Origin: Oopsacas minuta
Lineage: Eukaryota; Porifera; Hexactinellida; Lyssacinosida; Leucopsacidae
Assembly: GCA_024704765.1 (NCBI GenBank)
Contig: JAKMXF010000308.1
Location: 62,001-126,000 of the forward strand
Direction: 5' to 3'
DNA: 64,000 nt
Shown here: positions 43,451-55,352 of the stretch, one piece after another
How positions within the stretch are numbered: position 1 is the first letter of the stretch
Layout of the letters: every line of letters begins with the position of its first letter
Made by a program: the position numbers and the translations under genes
Notes under the pieces: model-generated
Seen by the model: only the letters and a program-made list of their open reading frames with translations
What the model was told of the DNA's origin: nothing
The model's database searches: none

Positions 43451-43860
43451 TTGAAATACAAAAGATTTTTGAGAAGGTAATTATAAAATATCCTAATTTG
43501 TAGCATAGTCAAATGAGGCATAAATTTCACTAAAAATTTATTCTAGAGGGCTGTTCCCCCAGTCGGGGCCGTAGCAAGCAGTTTTCTATTGGTAAGCGTA
43601 ACCTATACAAAGAATTATTCGAGTCTACCATCGTATTGACAGAGTGGGGTCAGAAGTGTCCAAAACTTTTGTCGTATTGAAGGAGTAGGATAAAAATGAC
43701 CCCTAAATATGTGGGGTCTATATTGACCCCATATAGTTCACGTAATGTTTTAATTAATACAGAATTAGCTAATATACAGTCAGACCCTATAGATAATCCT
43801 AAGCTTTCTCTCAAGTGGATATACACCAATCAGAGGAACAAATTAAAGATACAATGCAAG

Positions 43861-44145
43861 CAGGGTTCCCATTCACATCCCATCCCACAGGATTTCTGTG
43901 AGAATCCTATGAAAATCCCATGAGAATTCCCACGTGTGAATCTTGAAATTCCATATGGAATCCAATGGGAATTCCAAATCCTATAGGGTATCTTATAATA
44001 TCTACTTTTGATTTTGAATGTCTTCCACAATATATTTTCCAATTCAAATACCCAGCATAGTAGTATATCTCTTGAATCCTCTAAAATGGGAATCCTGTAG
44101 GAATTCTCACTTGGGAATTCCCATCCCATTCCCACAGCAACTCTG
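43861..44145. mobile_element. Non-autonomous hAT element inside the TRIM-like pseudogene
   Basis: 285 bp, CAG...CTG ends (CAGGGTTCCCATTC; right CCCACAGCAACTCTG), target duplications AATGCAAG (43853-43860) and AATGCAAA (44146-44153). The intact paralogue reads ACAATGCAAGTTATTAAAAC across this point, the empty site. Interior full of GGGAATTCCCA-type words. Confidence 0.8.
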
Positions 44146-44210
44146 AATGCAAATCATGAAATCAAAATTTCCTTATAAGTTTCCCTAATCCACGTGAGGG
44201 AACGGACGAG

Positions 44211-44984
44211 TTTTCTTCATGAAATTTCAATTTTGTTGTTTGTTAGGTCATGTAAAGTAATATACTTTTATTCATCCCCGTCCGTCCAAATTTTGTCCCC
44301 CTTCCGGGAAGATTTTTTCGCATTTTTTCCAAATTTATAGATAATTCTTTGGCCACAGATTGTACAATCCACATTTTACTACTTGTATAGTTGAAAAATT
44401 CAATATTATTATGCACAGACAGAATCTGATGAGATAATCGAAAGGTCAAATTATTTTACACATTAACTGGCCTATAAAAATAAAAATAAAACACCCCCCG
44501 CTGTTCCAGTTTTCGAAGGAATTCCGGATGAGAAACAAGTAATTTATTTAACATAGCCCTACATATTAACCTTGCAAATCACATAATTTTTATCATGACG
44601 ATTGTCAAGCATTTGTTTGACTTATCACGTTTGTGATCATCTATCTTCTCATTTTTGCAGCGAAATAAAAAAATCTAGTAATACCTCATGGACAACTTTT
44701 CATCATTCTAATCGCGAATATTTTATGAATCACCTTTCGATTGGATACTTACCTCCCTTTGACCAAGAAAAGTAAATCTAAAATTAGAGAGGGAAAGTTT
44801 ATAGGTGCTATTACTTGAATTGGTACAAATGGATGCAAATTTGACATATTGATTTCCATCGACGTGAAATGTCATTACAAATCTTGACTACTGTCATTCT
44901 ACACTATTCTCTGATTTTCGAGGTCAAAAATGTGTCTAGCGACAAAATTCAAATTTCTTCAAGAAAAACTTGTCGTTCCGTTCC
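44211..44984. other. Spacer within the TRIM-like pseudogene, no gene seen
   Basis: Separates the coiled-coil piece from the NHL piece of the pseudogene. A+T-rich with CCGTCC/CCCCCCG patches at 44277-44305 and 44493. Probably inserted DNA, but no ends found. Confidence 0.35.
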
Positions 44985-45706
44985 GTGAATTAGGGAAGCC
45001 CGAAGAATTGTACAATCCTCAAGCAATAGACATAGATCCTAGAACTCAGTTAATTTATGTAACTGAATTTGGTACACTCACAGGATTGTCGCAAGCTGGC
45101 CCGAACCTTAGACCTATACGGGCTCGGCTCGACTCGGCCGACCTTGAGCTTCTGGCTTCGGGCGTATACTTTAGGGTTCCGAATAAACCGGCCATTAAAT
45201 TTTGAATTAATTTCCTTTCATTCCATATACATATTTAATTAAATCTTCACATTGAAATTTGCATCCAATCACAATTTCTGACAGTACGATGCCGACAATT
45301 CTTTGACCTATCAGATGATAAATTATACTGTATCTCTTCATAGTATCTAACAGTTGGGGTATTGAAAATGGACCTAAAATTAGTATACAAGATTCACTTA
45401 AAAGCAGGCATATGACAAGAACACCAATACCATAAACTAATAGTGCAGAAAGAGCAGATTGTTGTTTAATTAACTCGTCATTTTCTATTCATCTTACACA
45501 CGAAAAGTCTTTAAACGCAAATTCATACCAAAACTCATTCATTCCGATCACCTTAGTCGAATAGGGGTACTTTTATGAAACATAATCATTGGCTATTTCA
45601 CCAGATGGAGAACCGGCCCACACAGCTATTTCCATTCAATATTGGCTAGCGACTAGTGCTCCAGATTTTATAGCCTTCATTTGCTATCACCACTGATAAC
45701 AATCCC

Positions 45707-46574
45707 ATGGTGATAGCTCCACCCAAAGAAGAGAGGAACATCCCTGTAGCATCTGGTGTTGATAGAGGTGGAGTTATAAGTCACCAATTAGATACACCAG
45801 CTGGTATAATTATGGTTAAGAATAACGTAATAGTAACGGATAGATACGGTGATACAGTCACATTCTACAGAGCTGTTGATCTTGCAGCTAAAGTTCGTGT
45901 CATGATCCTCATTCCCCTGATACTCCTGTCTCATTGACATACTTCAAACAGTTCGTATTCGTGTGCTATTCAAGTTTATTAGCGCAATTCAGGTAACATG
46001 GGAAAATAATTTAGAGATCTCTGGCATGAATCGTCAATACACCATCTCAATACCGCAGGCTTGTTGTACCACCTCTAACAGTAAGCATTTGTATGTGGGG
46101 ACTCTTAAGCCCAGTCTCATCCGTATACAGGTAGATCCTCTCCGTATAGAACAAGGATACCTACTCAATCCTATCCTGCATACCAAGATACCTAACAGGT
46201 ATCCATGGCTACAGGACATGAAGGCTGTTAAGGATTGTGTTTTATGTCTCTTCACAGGATCTCCCTCTCCTCTACAAATATTCTCTCTAGAAGGAGAATT
46301 CATAGGATCTATGCTCACAGAGGATCAGATAGTAGGAGCATATAACTTCCACCTGTTCTATAATCTTATCACAGAGGAATTGAGAATATACATATGCGAT
46401 TTCTGGGATAATTCCATCAAAGTGTTTGACCAGTTTGGTAAATTCATAGAAACAGTTTGTGAGACAGGACATGAATTGTGTCAAATATTCCGTCCCTCTT
46501 GCATATTTATAGAAGACACTGGCTATGTTATAGTTGGTGACATGAAGAAGAACAACTGTCTACAGAGGCTCTAA
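45707..46574 (+). pseudogene. NHL-like family 2, truncated copy
   Basis: Two frames together give a propeller-like C-terminal half: APPKEERNIPVASGVDRGG (45707-45937) and, after a frameshift near 45940, a 203-codon stretch to the TAA at 46572 (YPWLQDMKAV, TGSPSPLQIFSLEGEF, IYICDFWDNSIKVFD). It is clearly homologous to 52192-53062, and its 5' half is missing. The ending NCLQRL stop is intact. It could still make a short protein but looks broken. Confidence 0.6.
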
Positions 46575-47580
46575 TCTCCTCTCCCATTGTTTATTATTAT
46601 TATTATTTATTGTTGTTTATTTCTCAATTATAGTGATTTGTGTGTTTATACATTTTCTGAGTTATTCAGGGTACTATTTGATACCGTGGGTCAATCAATT
46701 GGATACCTTTCTTCCTCTAATTTGGCTCTGCTGTTCACACCTTTAGAGATTAAGTCATAAAATTTGGTATGTATACTCGTGGTGACATCTAGTTGTGCAC
46801 CTGACATTTGGAAACTTCTAATGTGTATATTTTACCACCTTTTGACACCTGTATTTTAAACCAATCAGATTGTGGGTTTTACAATTCTGCATGAATGCAT
46901 GTAATTAGTTTTGGTGGAATGTTTGTAATTTAATTAGTAATGATGTAGACTGTAATTCTATTGGTCAATACATTCTATTCAATATATATACACTGATTTA
47001 TCATATGATTAATCATATTTTCACACCTTTTGGTAAACAGTTCAAAATAATCCTGAGATTAGCTTCCAATTGTTAAATAGTGGTAAACAGGGACGTTAAA
47101 TTCGATTTTACCATTTTTAGAATGACTAAGAATATTCGTAAATTCAATTTTATCTTTCTTTGCTAGTACACGTTTTTTTATAAGGAACTCCAGGCTGAGA
47201 ATTGGCAAAAAATTAAGGAACTCTTAGGAACTGTCCAGCCTGAGATTATAAAACCATAAATAATATACCTATCATAGTAGCATTTATTAATTTATCAAGA
47301 ATAATTCAACATCATCTATATCTTTCTTTGATTTATAATCAATTGTATTATCTTCAAATACTATTTTAAACTCATCAATCAGTTAATTAAGTAATTGAAT
47401 AAGTAGGTACCTTCTTATTAAGCAATATTTCGAGCCCAAGAAAATAAGGAACCGATAAGGATCTTTGAGGCTGAAATTGGCAAAAAATAAGGAACTTCAA
47501 CCTGAAGTTTGAATTAGGGTTCCTTATAAAAAAAAATGTGTATTTAGAATAATAACTAAATTTAATTCTGTACAGACAGT
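46575..47580. other. Intergenic, repeat copy F and small inverted repeats
   Basis: Holds copy F (46995-47100). ATAAGGAACT with GGCAAAAAATTAAGG at 47180-47215 and 47440-47530 forms a diverged pair. Confidence 0.4.
46995..47100 (-). repeat. Dispersed repeat family, copy F
   Basis: ATCATATGATTAATCATATT followed by TTCACACCTTTTGG, the complement of the core in copies A, B and E. Confidence 0.5.
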
Positions 47581-47677
47581 GTTTTGACAAAATGGTCCGA
47601 GAGGACTATTTTTGTCAAATATCATGGATATTCGACATTTGACAAAAATAGTCCCCCGGACCATTTTTGTCAAAACA
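47581..47677. repeat. Short foldback hairpin
   Basis: TTTTGACAAAATGGTCCGAG pairs with a downstream CGGACCATTTTTGTCAAAAC; arms of about 38 bp around an 18-bp loop. Related half-copies at about 50460-50525 (GACCAAATTTGTCAA, GGACCATATTTGTAG). Confidence 0.7.
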
Positions 47678-48517
47678 ACGTTCATACTTAACTCAATCTC
47701 TTAATCTAGTGTATCAATTAGTAATGTATCATATATCAGCTTATTAAAGTAATATAGTAACATAATATACTTTATTCAATACTTATCACTTAAAAATTAC
47801 GAAAAATATAATTGACCATATATGGTATGAAGGGTGGTATGGCGTCATTCCAGGAAAATTAGAAGCCATATATATAATCTGATAGATTTAATCGGCTAGT
47901 TTGGATCGATAACCCATAAGTAAATAATACATTATGCATAGCTAGCACACACCTAAATACCTAATCCGCCAATTTTGCCTGAGTCACTGTGCGCGCTTAA
48001 TGCTCTACTATTCAAGGAAATACGGTATGTCTTGTTATGGTAATATAAAATATTTATAGGTCTATTAATTTATTACAAATAATTTGCTTAAAATACTATT
48101 TTACTGGCGCTCCCCCACTTTAATTATGAGCACTACATCATTGCAAGTGGCAGTTATACAAAGGTGGCCGTTAAGCAGGTTTGACTCTATATTTAATTTG
48201 TAATGGGACAAAATGTTAGTTAAAATCAAATAGGAGTATAAGAAGCCCATATAGTCTTCAATATCCACACATACAAACTGGCGAAAGATTACAACAACAG
48301 CTATTTAGTCAACTCCCCTTCAATCGAAATTCACAGTTCTAATCGAGGGACCACAATGTTTACTTTGATAAAACCGAAATTCGATATAAGAGGATGTAAT
48401 ATAATTACACGGGGGTGACTAGGGAAAGTGTTACCTATTTCGTTGTACACACCTGAGTTCGTTATAACGTGAGTGGACTGTATTTTGTGATATGCAAGTA
48501 TAATACGTATTTTGTTT
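47678..48517. other. Intergenic, MITE debris
   Basis: 48166-48185 has GTGGCCGTTAAGCAGGTTTG (like 14478). 48456-48481 GTTCGTTATAACGTGAGTGG then ACTGTA looks like one TA-flanked MITE end; the other end is not clear. Confidence 0.4.
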
Positions 48518-49792
48518 TCAAAATGCCTGAAGTTTGTTACTATGTTTCCAGTCGACAAGAACTATTCTACCATTTCCATCCACAATTACTCCTCTAGGAG
48601 AGTAGAGTTCTCCAGGAGCTGTTATTCCTTCTCGTCCTATATTATTGATTAGGATTCCGTCTTGTGAGATTATTTTAATGCAGTGAGATTGTTGATCACT
48701 CACGATAAAGTTCCCATAGCCATCAATACAAAAAGTAGCAGCAAATAGGATGGCACCCAAAGACACTAAACAGTGAATGAGTGTACCATTTAATTTGAAG
48801 ATTTGTATAGGACGAATGCAGTATGACGAGCTAAATAAAACAATAATCTGCTCTCTCTGCACGATTAAGTTCATGGTATTGGTGTTCTTGTCATATGATT
48901 CTGCTTTTAAGTGTATGTTATTTAGTAGTTTTAGGTCAAGCTTCAATACCTCAACTGTTAGCGACTTTGAAGAGATACAGAACAATTTATCATCTGTTAG
49001 GTCGAATCTTTTTACTTCTCCTCCTGTATGTATTGTTGAAACAGTTTTACCAGTTTTACTTAGCTTCATAATTGCATTGCTTTCTGTAACAGAGTTGACA
49101 TAGATGTGATCAGCTGATATTTTAATTGCACTACATCTCTCCAGATTTGGATTCACTAGAGAGGAGTAGTATTCTCCATTACAAGAGAATACCTGTATCC
49201 TGTGAGTGTCACCTAATTCAGTTACATAAATTAACTGAGTTCTCGGATCTATGTCTATTGCTTGAGGATTGTACAATTCTTCTGATTGCTCTCCATGGTC
49301 TACATTCGCCCATACTGGCTCATCCCTAAACTTATAAGGAGATTTTGTTTTAATAACTTGCATTGTATCTTTAATTTGTTCCTCTGTTTGCTGTATATCC
49401 CACTTGAGAGAAAGCTTAGGAAAATCTATATGTTCTGACTGTATATTAGCTAATTCTGTATTAATATTTGTGAGTTGTTTGGTTAAGAATTCGTTGAGTG
49501 AATTTGCTTGTAACTGTGTCTCTGTCTCTTCTCTGTTTCGAGTTAATTGTTCTATACTAGCTTTACGCTCAATTATTTTAAGTGAAATATTGTCTGGTAT
49601 TAAATCCAACTCTTCCATCAGTTCTTCCTCTCTGAGCATCAACAAATCATAAATATGTTGAAAGTTTGCGCTTACCTCTTTCTTTACGGTTTCTACATGA
49701 ACACTAAGCTCGGTGAGTGCTTTCTCCAACTCAGGAATAGTCACGACACGATATAGTTGTCTCGTTAAAACTTTAGAGTATTTTTCAGCCAT
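48518..49792 (-). CDS. Coiled-coil/NHL protein (TRIM-like, no RING or B-box)
   Basis: 424 residues, single exon. Residues about 10-150 are helical and charged (a coiled coil of B-box C-terminal type), and about 165-424 form NHL blades (EELYNPQAIDIDPRTQLIYV, GELYSPRGVIVDGNGRIVLV). RING and B-box, present in TRIM2/3/71, are absent, so it cannot act alone as a ubiquitin ligase; an adaptor or decoy role is possible. The ATG at 49792 opens the ORF. Parent of the shattered copy at 43745-45475. Confidence 0.75.
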   Translation of the reverse strand: MAEKYSKVLTRQLYRVVTIPELEKALTELSVHVETVKKEVSANFQHIYDLLMLREEELMEELDLIPDNISLKIIERKASIEQLTRNREETETQLQANSLNEFLTKQLTNINTELANIQSEHIDFPKLSLKWDIQQTEEQIKDTMQVIKTKSPYKFRDEPVWANVDHGEQSEELYNPQAIDIDPRTQLIYVTELGDTHRIQVFSCNGEYYSSLVNPNLERCSAIKISADHIYVNSVTESNAIMKLSKTGKTVSTIHTGGEVKRFDLTDDKLFCISSKSLTVEVLKLDLKLLNNIHLKAESYDKNTNTMNLIVQREQIIVLFSSSYCIRPIQIFKLNGTLIHCLVSLGAILFAATFCIDGYGNFIVSDQQSHCIKIISQDGILINNIGREGITAPGELYSPRGVIVDGNGRIVLVDWKHSNKLQAF

Positions 49793-51130
49793 GCGTATTG
49801 TTTTTACTACTACTGCATATTAGATTATTTTTGAGCAATTAAATAAGTATATCCGCAAAGGAATATCGCATGTGATGATGAACTTACCCAAACATCAATT
49901 CCTATAGAATAAATTGTTATTTTGTATTCTCATTAATGAGTAGGTATATTCATATATTTCGAAGTACCGGGCGGTACAAAAACGTGAAAAATCCAAAATA
50001 CAAGAATTAGAGCAAAATAATTAGCTAATTCAATAAAATGACATATTTGGCCAGTGAGAAATTAATATGTTCTCTCAAATAACCATGAGTTTGACCATAT
50101 CAGAAGGTGATGAGTTGCAAAATTAAATTATTTTCATATGTGGGCCATTGAAACCTTGGAGATGGGGTTAACCAATGTGTTACAGGCCATCCTTCTTGTA
50201 TTATGACATATTTAGTCAGGCGAATTTTAAATATATACAATACATAAGTTTATTCGTAACAAATTTGTAATGCTAATTAACCTTTCCGAATTATCCTCTT
50301 CTAATTATCTGAAGCTCGAAAGGGATAAGAACTATCCAAGAGATAGTTTCATAATTCTATATACTTTTTCTGAATTCATCAATAACAGGTACGTATTATT
50401 CGTTTTGCGGTCACCTATATTTATAAATATACGTACATTAAGAGCCTAAATTCACTCGGACCAAATTTGTCAAGTTGTCGGAATTGTGACAAATATCGTC
50501 CGGCAGGACCATATTTGTAGACTTGTTTCCTCCTTATAAAGATTAAATAAATAAATAAAATTCTATACTTGACCAAACTATGCAGTGACTACTGAGTTGA
50601 TATATTATATAATTATCCTTAGCTTAGCGATCACATCTTAGCATCAATAGTTTCATATTTCACTTCTCTCAGCATAATCAAATGAACTTATTCTAGCTTT
50701 TCCTCGAGTATACGATATTTTAAACGTGATATATAATTTGTATAACTTGAAAAATACACTTAAACTAACTACCAATAATGCCTGATTAACATCATAATTT
50801 GATACTCTTCAACCCTTCTTGGATCACCCTTAACAACAACTCCATTCAATCGATAAATGGGACTAGAGCTAAGAATAATGCTGTTGTTTCCAATGCTAAC
50901 AAAAAGTAGATAACATTTGAATGTTCGGTTTACTATAAACAACCGTATTTCGATAAGTATGCCTTCCTTAGAAATGTGATATTTGGTATTTTGCAGTCTT
51001 ATTAAAAACAATTATGTAATACTGTCTCAAATTTTGTCAAATAACATACATTCTGAAACACGTTACTTCATATAGAAAGCTATACTTAACCAAATTGTAA
51101 TGCTAAATATATCGTAGAGATATTTTTCTA
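49793..51130. other. Intergenic, no gene seen
   Basis: A+T-rich; remnants of the GACCAT/TTTGTCAA hairpin family at 50460-50525. The minus ORF 50769-51011 is not convincing. Confidence 0.4.
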
Positions 51131-51190
51131 TAAAAGCAAATACAACTTTTCTATTAACAAATCTAAACGGTCTTAAAGGAAATTTTCAAA

Positions 51191-53062
51191 ATGGCAACAA
51201 ACCTGAGCCCCTTAAATTCTACTTCATTACCTGCTGATGAGCGATTAGAAGCAGATATTGCAATGATACTTAACTTGCTCAGTAAAATGGAAAGTCTTAT
51301 AGCTCCCAATAATATAATAGTAGGAACTAGAATTCTAGCAATGGTATCACCACTATACAAAGAGTCTGATTGAATAATATCCAATGAAACACTTCCCGTC
51401 CCTCTCAAGATTCCTTCAAACAGCGATACGACCGGCATATACACAAAATAATCCTATTAGTTATCAATGACTGCCTACCAATTGAATTCGAAGACAGCCT
51501 CTTCTACATAGAGAGGACACTGGCAGGACCTTCCCTATACTCTCTAAACGGTCTCATCATGTAGAAGGAGACAGCAGAACAAAAGATTAAGAGAATTCAG
51601 AAACGACTCGATCCTAATCTCCCAACACCAATCGAAAGTGTGATCGTAAAGAGATACGAATGCCTCAGACTGAAACTCAAGGCTGAGATCTCAAAGATGA
51701 GGACTTATCCAATTCCAGAACCTTGGTCTTCAGATATAATGAAGAAGGCAGTGACACACTTAATTGAGGGAGAATTTATTTTCTATGTAGATCCTGAAAT
51801 AGAAGAAGACATGAAACCTGTCAATCCATCCAAGAGAGACCTGCTTCCAAGGGGGTATTACACGTCAAGAGTATGACATGAGGCTAGGCAGACTCAATAT
51901 GGAGTATTCGATAGCTAAAGATGAATTGGTACCCAGGAATGTAGATGATATAGAAGAGAAATGCAAAGAGATGGAGGATTGGTATGCACTAGTTGAGGAC
52001 AGTGTGACTACTACATTCGAAGAACTATCTTTCCTGTATAGAGACGCTAGATCACTAAAATATCTCGCCAGAAAGAATAAGGAAGATAAAGATTTGAAGG
52101 AAATATATGAAATAGTTCTCAGATATATCCGTCACTATTACAACAACAGGAAAATATTCCTGCATTTGCCATCTCCACTGGTAACTACCCAATGGTAGTA
52201 GCTCCACCCAAATCAGAGAGGAACATACCCATAGCATCTGGCGTTGATAGAGGTGGAGTTATGAGTCTTCAATTAGACAACCCAGCCTCTGTAATTGTAA
52301 TTATGGATAACGTGATAGTAGCAGATAGATATGGTGATGCAGTTTCACTCTACAGAGCTCGTGATCTTCAAGCTACAGGATCTAACCATTATTCCCATTT
52401 AACCTATACGCCTGTCTCATTGACATACTTCCAACCATCTGTATTCGTGTGCTATCGAAGTGTTTTGGCACAGTATAGCTTGAAAAGTGAAGATGGTATA
52501 GAGATATCTCGGATGGATCGTAAACAGACCATCTCAATAACACAGATTTGTTGCACAACCTCTAACTATGAGCATCTGTATATGGGGACCCTCAAGCCCA
52601 GCCTCATTCGTATGCATGTAGATCCTCTCAGCGTAGAGCAAGAATACAAATTCTATCCCATCCTGTATACCAATAATAGGAACAGGTATCCATGGCTACA
52701 TGACATGAAGGCTGGTGAAAATTGTGTATTCTGTCTTTTTACAGGATCTCCCTCTCCTCCCCAACTGTTCTCTCTTGAAGGAGAACTCATGAGTTCCATA
52801 CTCACAGAGGATCAGATAGTAGGAGCATACCACTTCAACCTATTCGGTAATCCTATCACAGATGAATTGAGAATCTACATATGCGATTTCTGGGACAATT
52901 CCATCAAGGTATTCGACTTGGGAGGGAAATTCATTGAAACTATTTGCGAGACAGGACATGCACTGTGTCAAATATTCCGCGCCCACTTGCATATTTATAG
53001 AACAATCTGGCTTTATTACAGTTGGTGACATGAAGGTGGATAACTGTCTACAAATGCTCTAA
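51191..53062 (+). pseudogene. NHL-like family 2, full-length broken copy
   Basis: ATG at 51191 after a TATAAAA at about 51132, then stretches in changing frames: 51191-51373, about 51380-51450, 51460-51565 and on through 51876 with a TAG at about 51562, 51878-52198, and 52192-53028 (278 codons; SGVDRGG, YPWLHDMKAG, TGSPSPPQLFSLEGEL, IYICDFWDNSIKVFD). A 1-bp insertion near 52982 shifts the last codons; in the other frame the end reads VGDMKVDNCLQML stop at 53060-53062, as in 45707-46574. The N-terminal half is helical (EEKCKEMEDWYALVED), so the parent was a coiled-coil plus propeller protein. Several lesions argue against function. Confidence 0.6.
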
Positions 53063-53340
53063 TCTCTTTCTCTCTCTTTCTCTCTTCTGTACATATTTCT
53101 CATTTATTAATGTGTGTAGTGTATTATTATAATATAGTGATGAATGTGTTTATACATTTACTGGGTATTTATTTTACTTACTCCTAAAATTGAAGAAATT
53201 TAGAAGAATTAAATTGTTCATGGAATAGTTTAAGTATGAACGTTACTTCACCTTCAATGTATATCCGTTCACCGTGATAGGAAAGTTGGTCTCATTTCAT
53301 GAATATTTACTCTCTTAATTATCGTTCAAGAGATCTCTAT

Positions 53341-53620
53341 TAGTGTTGCAGCAGTCCGGACCGGACGGACCGAGAAAAGTCCGGTCCAGTCCAAGCCCGT
53401 CCTGATTGCACCGAGCATTGATAATTTTATATCATTTCATTCATGTCATATTCAATGAATTATTCATAATTCGTATCCCATGTATATTATTTGCTGATTC
53501 TATTTCGTTACAATTTTTGATAACAGTATTAGGTTCCAGTCCGATCCGGTCAAATCCTGTCCTGAATTAAATAGATTGATCCGGTTCTGGTCCGAATTTT
53601 GGGAACTAGCTGCAACACTA
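53341..53620. mobile_element. Non-autonomous hAT element, perfect 8-bp target duplications
   Basis: 280 bp, ends TAGTGTTGCAGC and GCTGCAACACTA (near-perfect inverted), flanked by ATCTCTAT on both sides (53333-53340 and 53621-53628). Interior rich in GTCCGGTCC/GGACCGGAC words. Confidence 0.85.
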
Positions 53621-53628
53621 ATCTCTAT

Positions 53629-55352
53629 GTGTGCCCCACATTCAGGTCCTCTAAACACCCCTGCATCATGACCCTCAAGTCTAATCGTCCTGTCTTTTAA
53701 AGTTGCCACAATAACGATATGGATTTTGTTGGATTTTAAAATTGATTTTCACATTCTCAAATGTTCCGCGGCAAGTAGGAATTTGCGCTAAGTTGGAATA
53801 TATCTAAAGATGTCAGGCTGACAGACTGGTAGTGCAGCTCAGACCTATGGGCCATGTTTATTAGAAATGAAGAAAATTATTAGTCTTAAAGAACAAATTT
53901 TTGATACCACTTAATCGAATTTCAATTAATTAAATTGCATTCAATCAAAGTACTATCAATATACGGAATTTATACATTATGGAGAGTTTTATTGTTGAGG
54001 ACTTCCTCATTATAGTGTCAGCTATCCTTAAACAGGGAAAACCATTACAGCATCAGTTATGTAGAGGTCCAAATAAGCAAATTCATACATAACTGCAATA
54101 TAACTGATGCAAGAATAATTAACCTTAAATATTGATTTTTGAATATCAGCAAGAGATAATATTGTGATTTCTAATAATCAATTAGAAATTATATAAATAT
54201 ATTCCAAATAACTAATCACTGACTACGATTATACTAAGACAAAATTATATGTTATAATAAGAATAGCAAACGTATCCCAGCAATATGAAGTTCATTAATG
54301 TGAAACTAAAAGTACGTAACTACGTCAACTGATGAATAAGAAAAATAATAATTAATGAGAAGACAGTATCCGTCCAAGCAAATAATTGCTAAGTCATTAA
54401 ATAAATACGCTTAATTGGAGGATACTGTACAAATTCCACTTATACTTAATAGTTTCAGGGAAGATTCGAGATCACCGGAAACGTTGACTATAGAATACAT
54501 TAAAGTGGTAATAATCTAGGTTTCCATTTATCTTACTTGTACTTGTATTCTACCTTGGATAGCTACTACAACAAACATACAAAAAATATTTATATCAAAC
54601 AACTATTCGTTGATAACCGAATCTATTACAAAACCATCATTATACGCCTTGAAGATGAATTCTTAGTTGTTACGTTCATCAAATTAGTCTATGTGTAGCG
54701 TAGAGAATAGACACAACAATAGAAATTAAGAATAATAACCCAATAAAAGAGAATTTATCATTTTGAACAATAGAAATTGTACAATTTGTAACACACTTGA
54801 CGGATGAAAGAGTGAAAGAAACCGAGAGAGACAAACTACCCGGAAGAAAATACGTTCAACTTGCACGTTTTAAATTATCAAGGTAGCAAAAACAATGTAA
54901 ATAGTATTATGGAGAAACTAGCACCTGCAAGGAGGGAAAAAAATATTTCGACTATACTTATTCATTTTAATATTTTCGAACGAATATTAGAATATTCGGT
55001 ATATTCGTTTCACTAGCACACTAACCAAAACTAAATGGAAGGTAAACCTTTCTGGAACTCATGTATTTGGATAGTGGAAATAGTGTCTTATCTGCGTCTG
55101 GTGCAGTGACAAAGGTATTAAAACTATTATTATATTTTAGGGAATCGAGTGGGTAAATTTGAGCTGAGGTTTGGACTGATGTCCTCTAGTATCCGAAAAG
55201 TTTGTTTGAAATTGTAAGAATCTCCTCAAAATGAGGTATTAATTAACTTATTAATGTATCAAATTAGGCAAATAATTATTGGTTAGCAATAAAACTGGCA
55301 AGCAAAGTATAAATAAGAAATTATTAAGAGCAACAGCTGGAGTATATTGAAA
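53629..55352. other. Intergenic, no gene seen
   Basis: A+T-rich throughout, with no coding or repeat structure that I can support. Confidence 0.45.

Larger units (their letters stand above)
43745..45475 (+). pseudogene. Shattered copy of the coiled-coil/NHL (TRIM-like) gene
   Basis: Pieces collinear with the intact gene at 48518: the coiled-coil end (INTELANIQS then PKLSLKW, 43745-43860), TCTCCTTATAAGTTT-like sequence after a hAT insert (about 44150-44200), EELYNPQAIDIDPRTQLIYV (about 45005-45065), and a blade near 45295-45475 (GACCTATCAGATGATAAATT). The parts are separated by insertions and carry stops. Confidence 0.75.

Noticed and set aside
50769-51011. 80-codon minus ORF
   Set aside because: No recognisable domain, and its composition matches the surrounding spacer.
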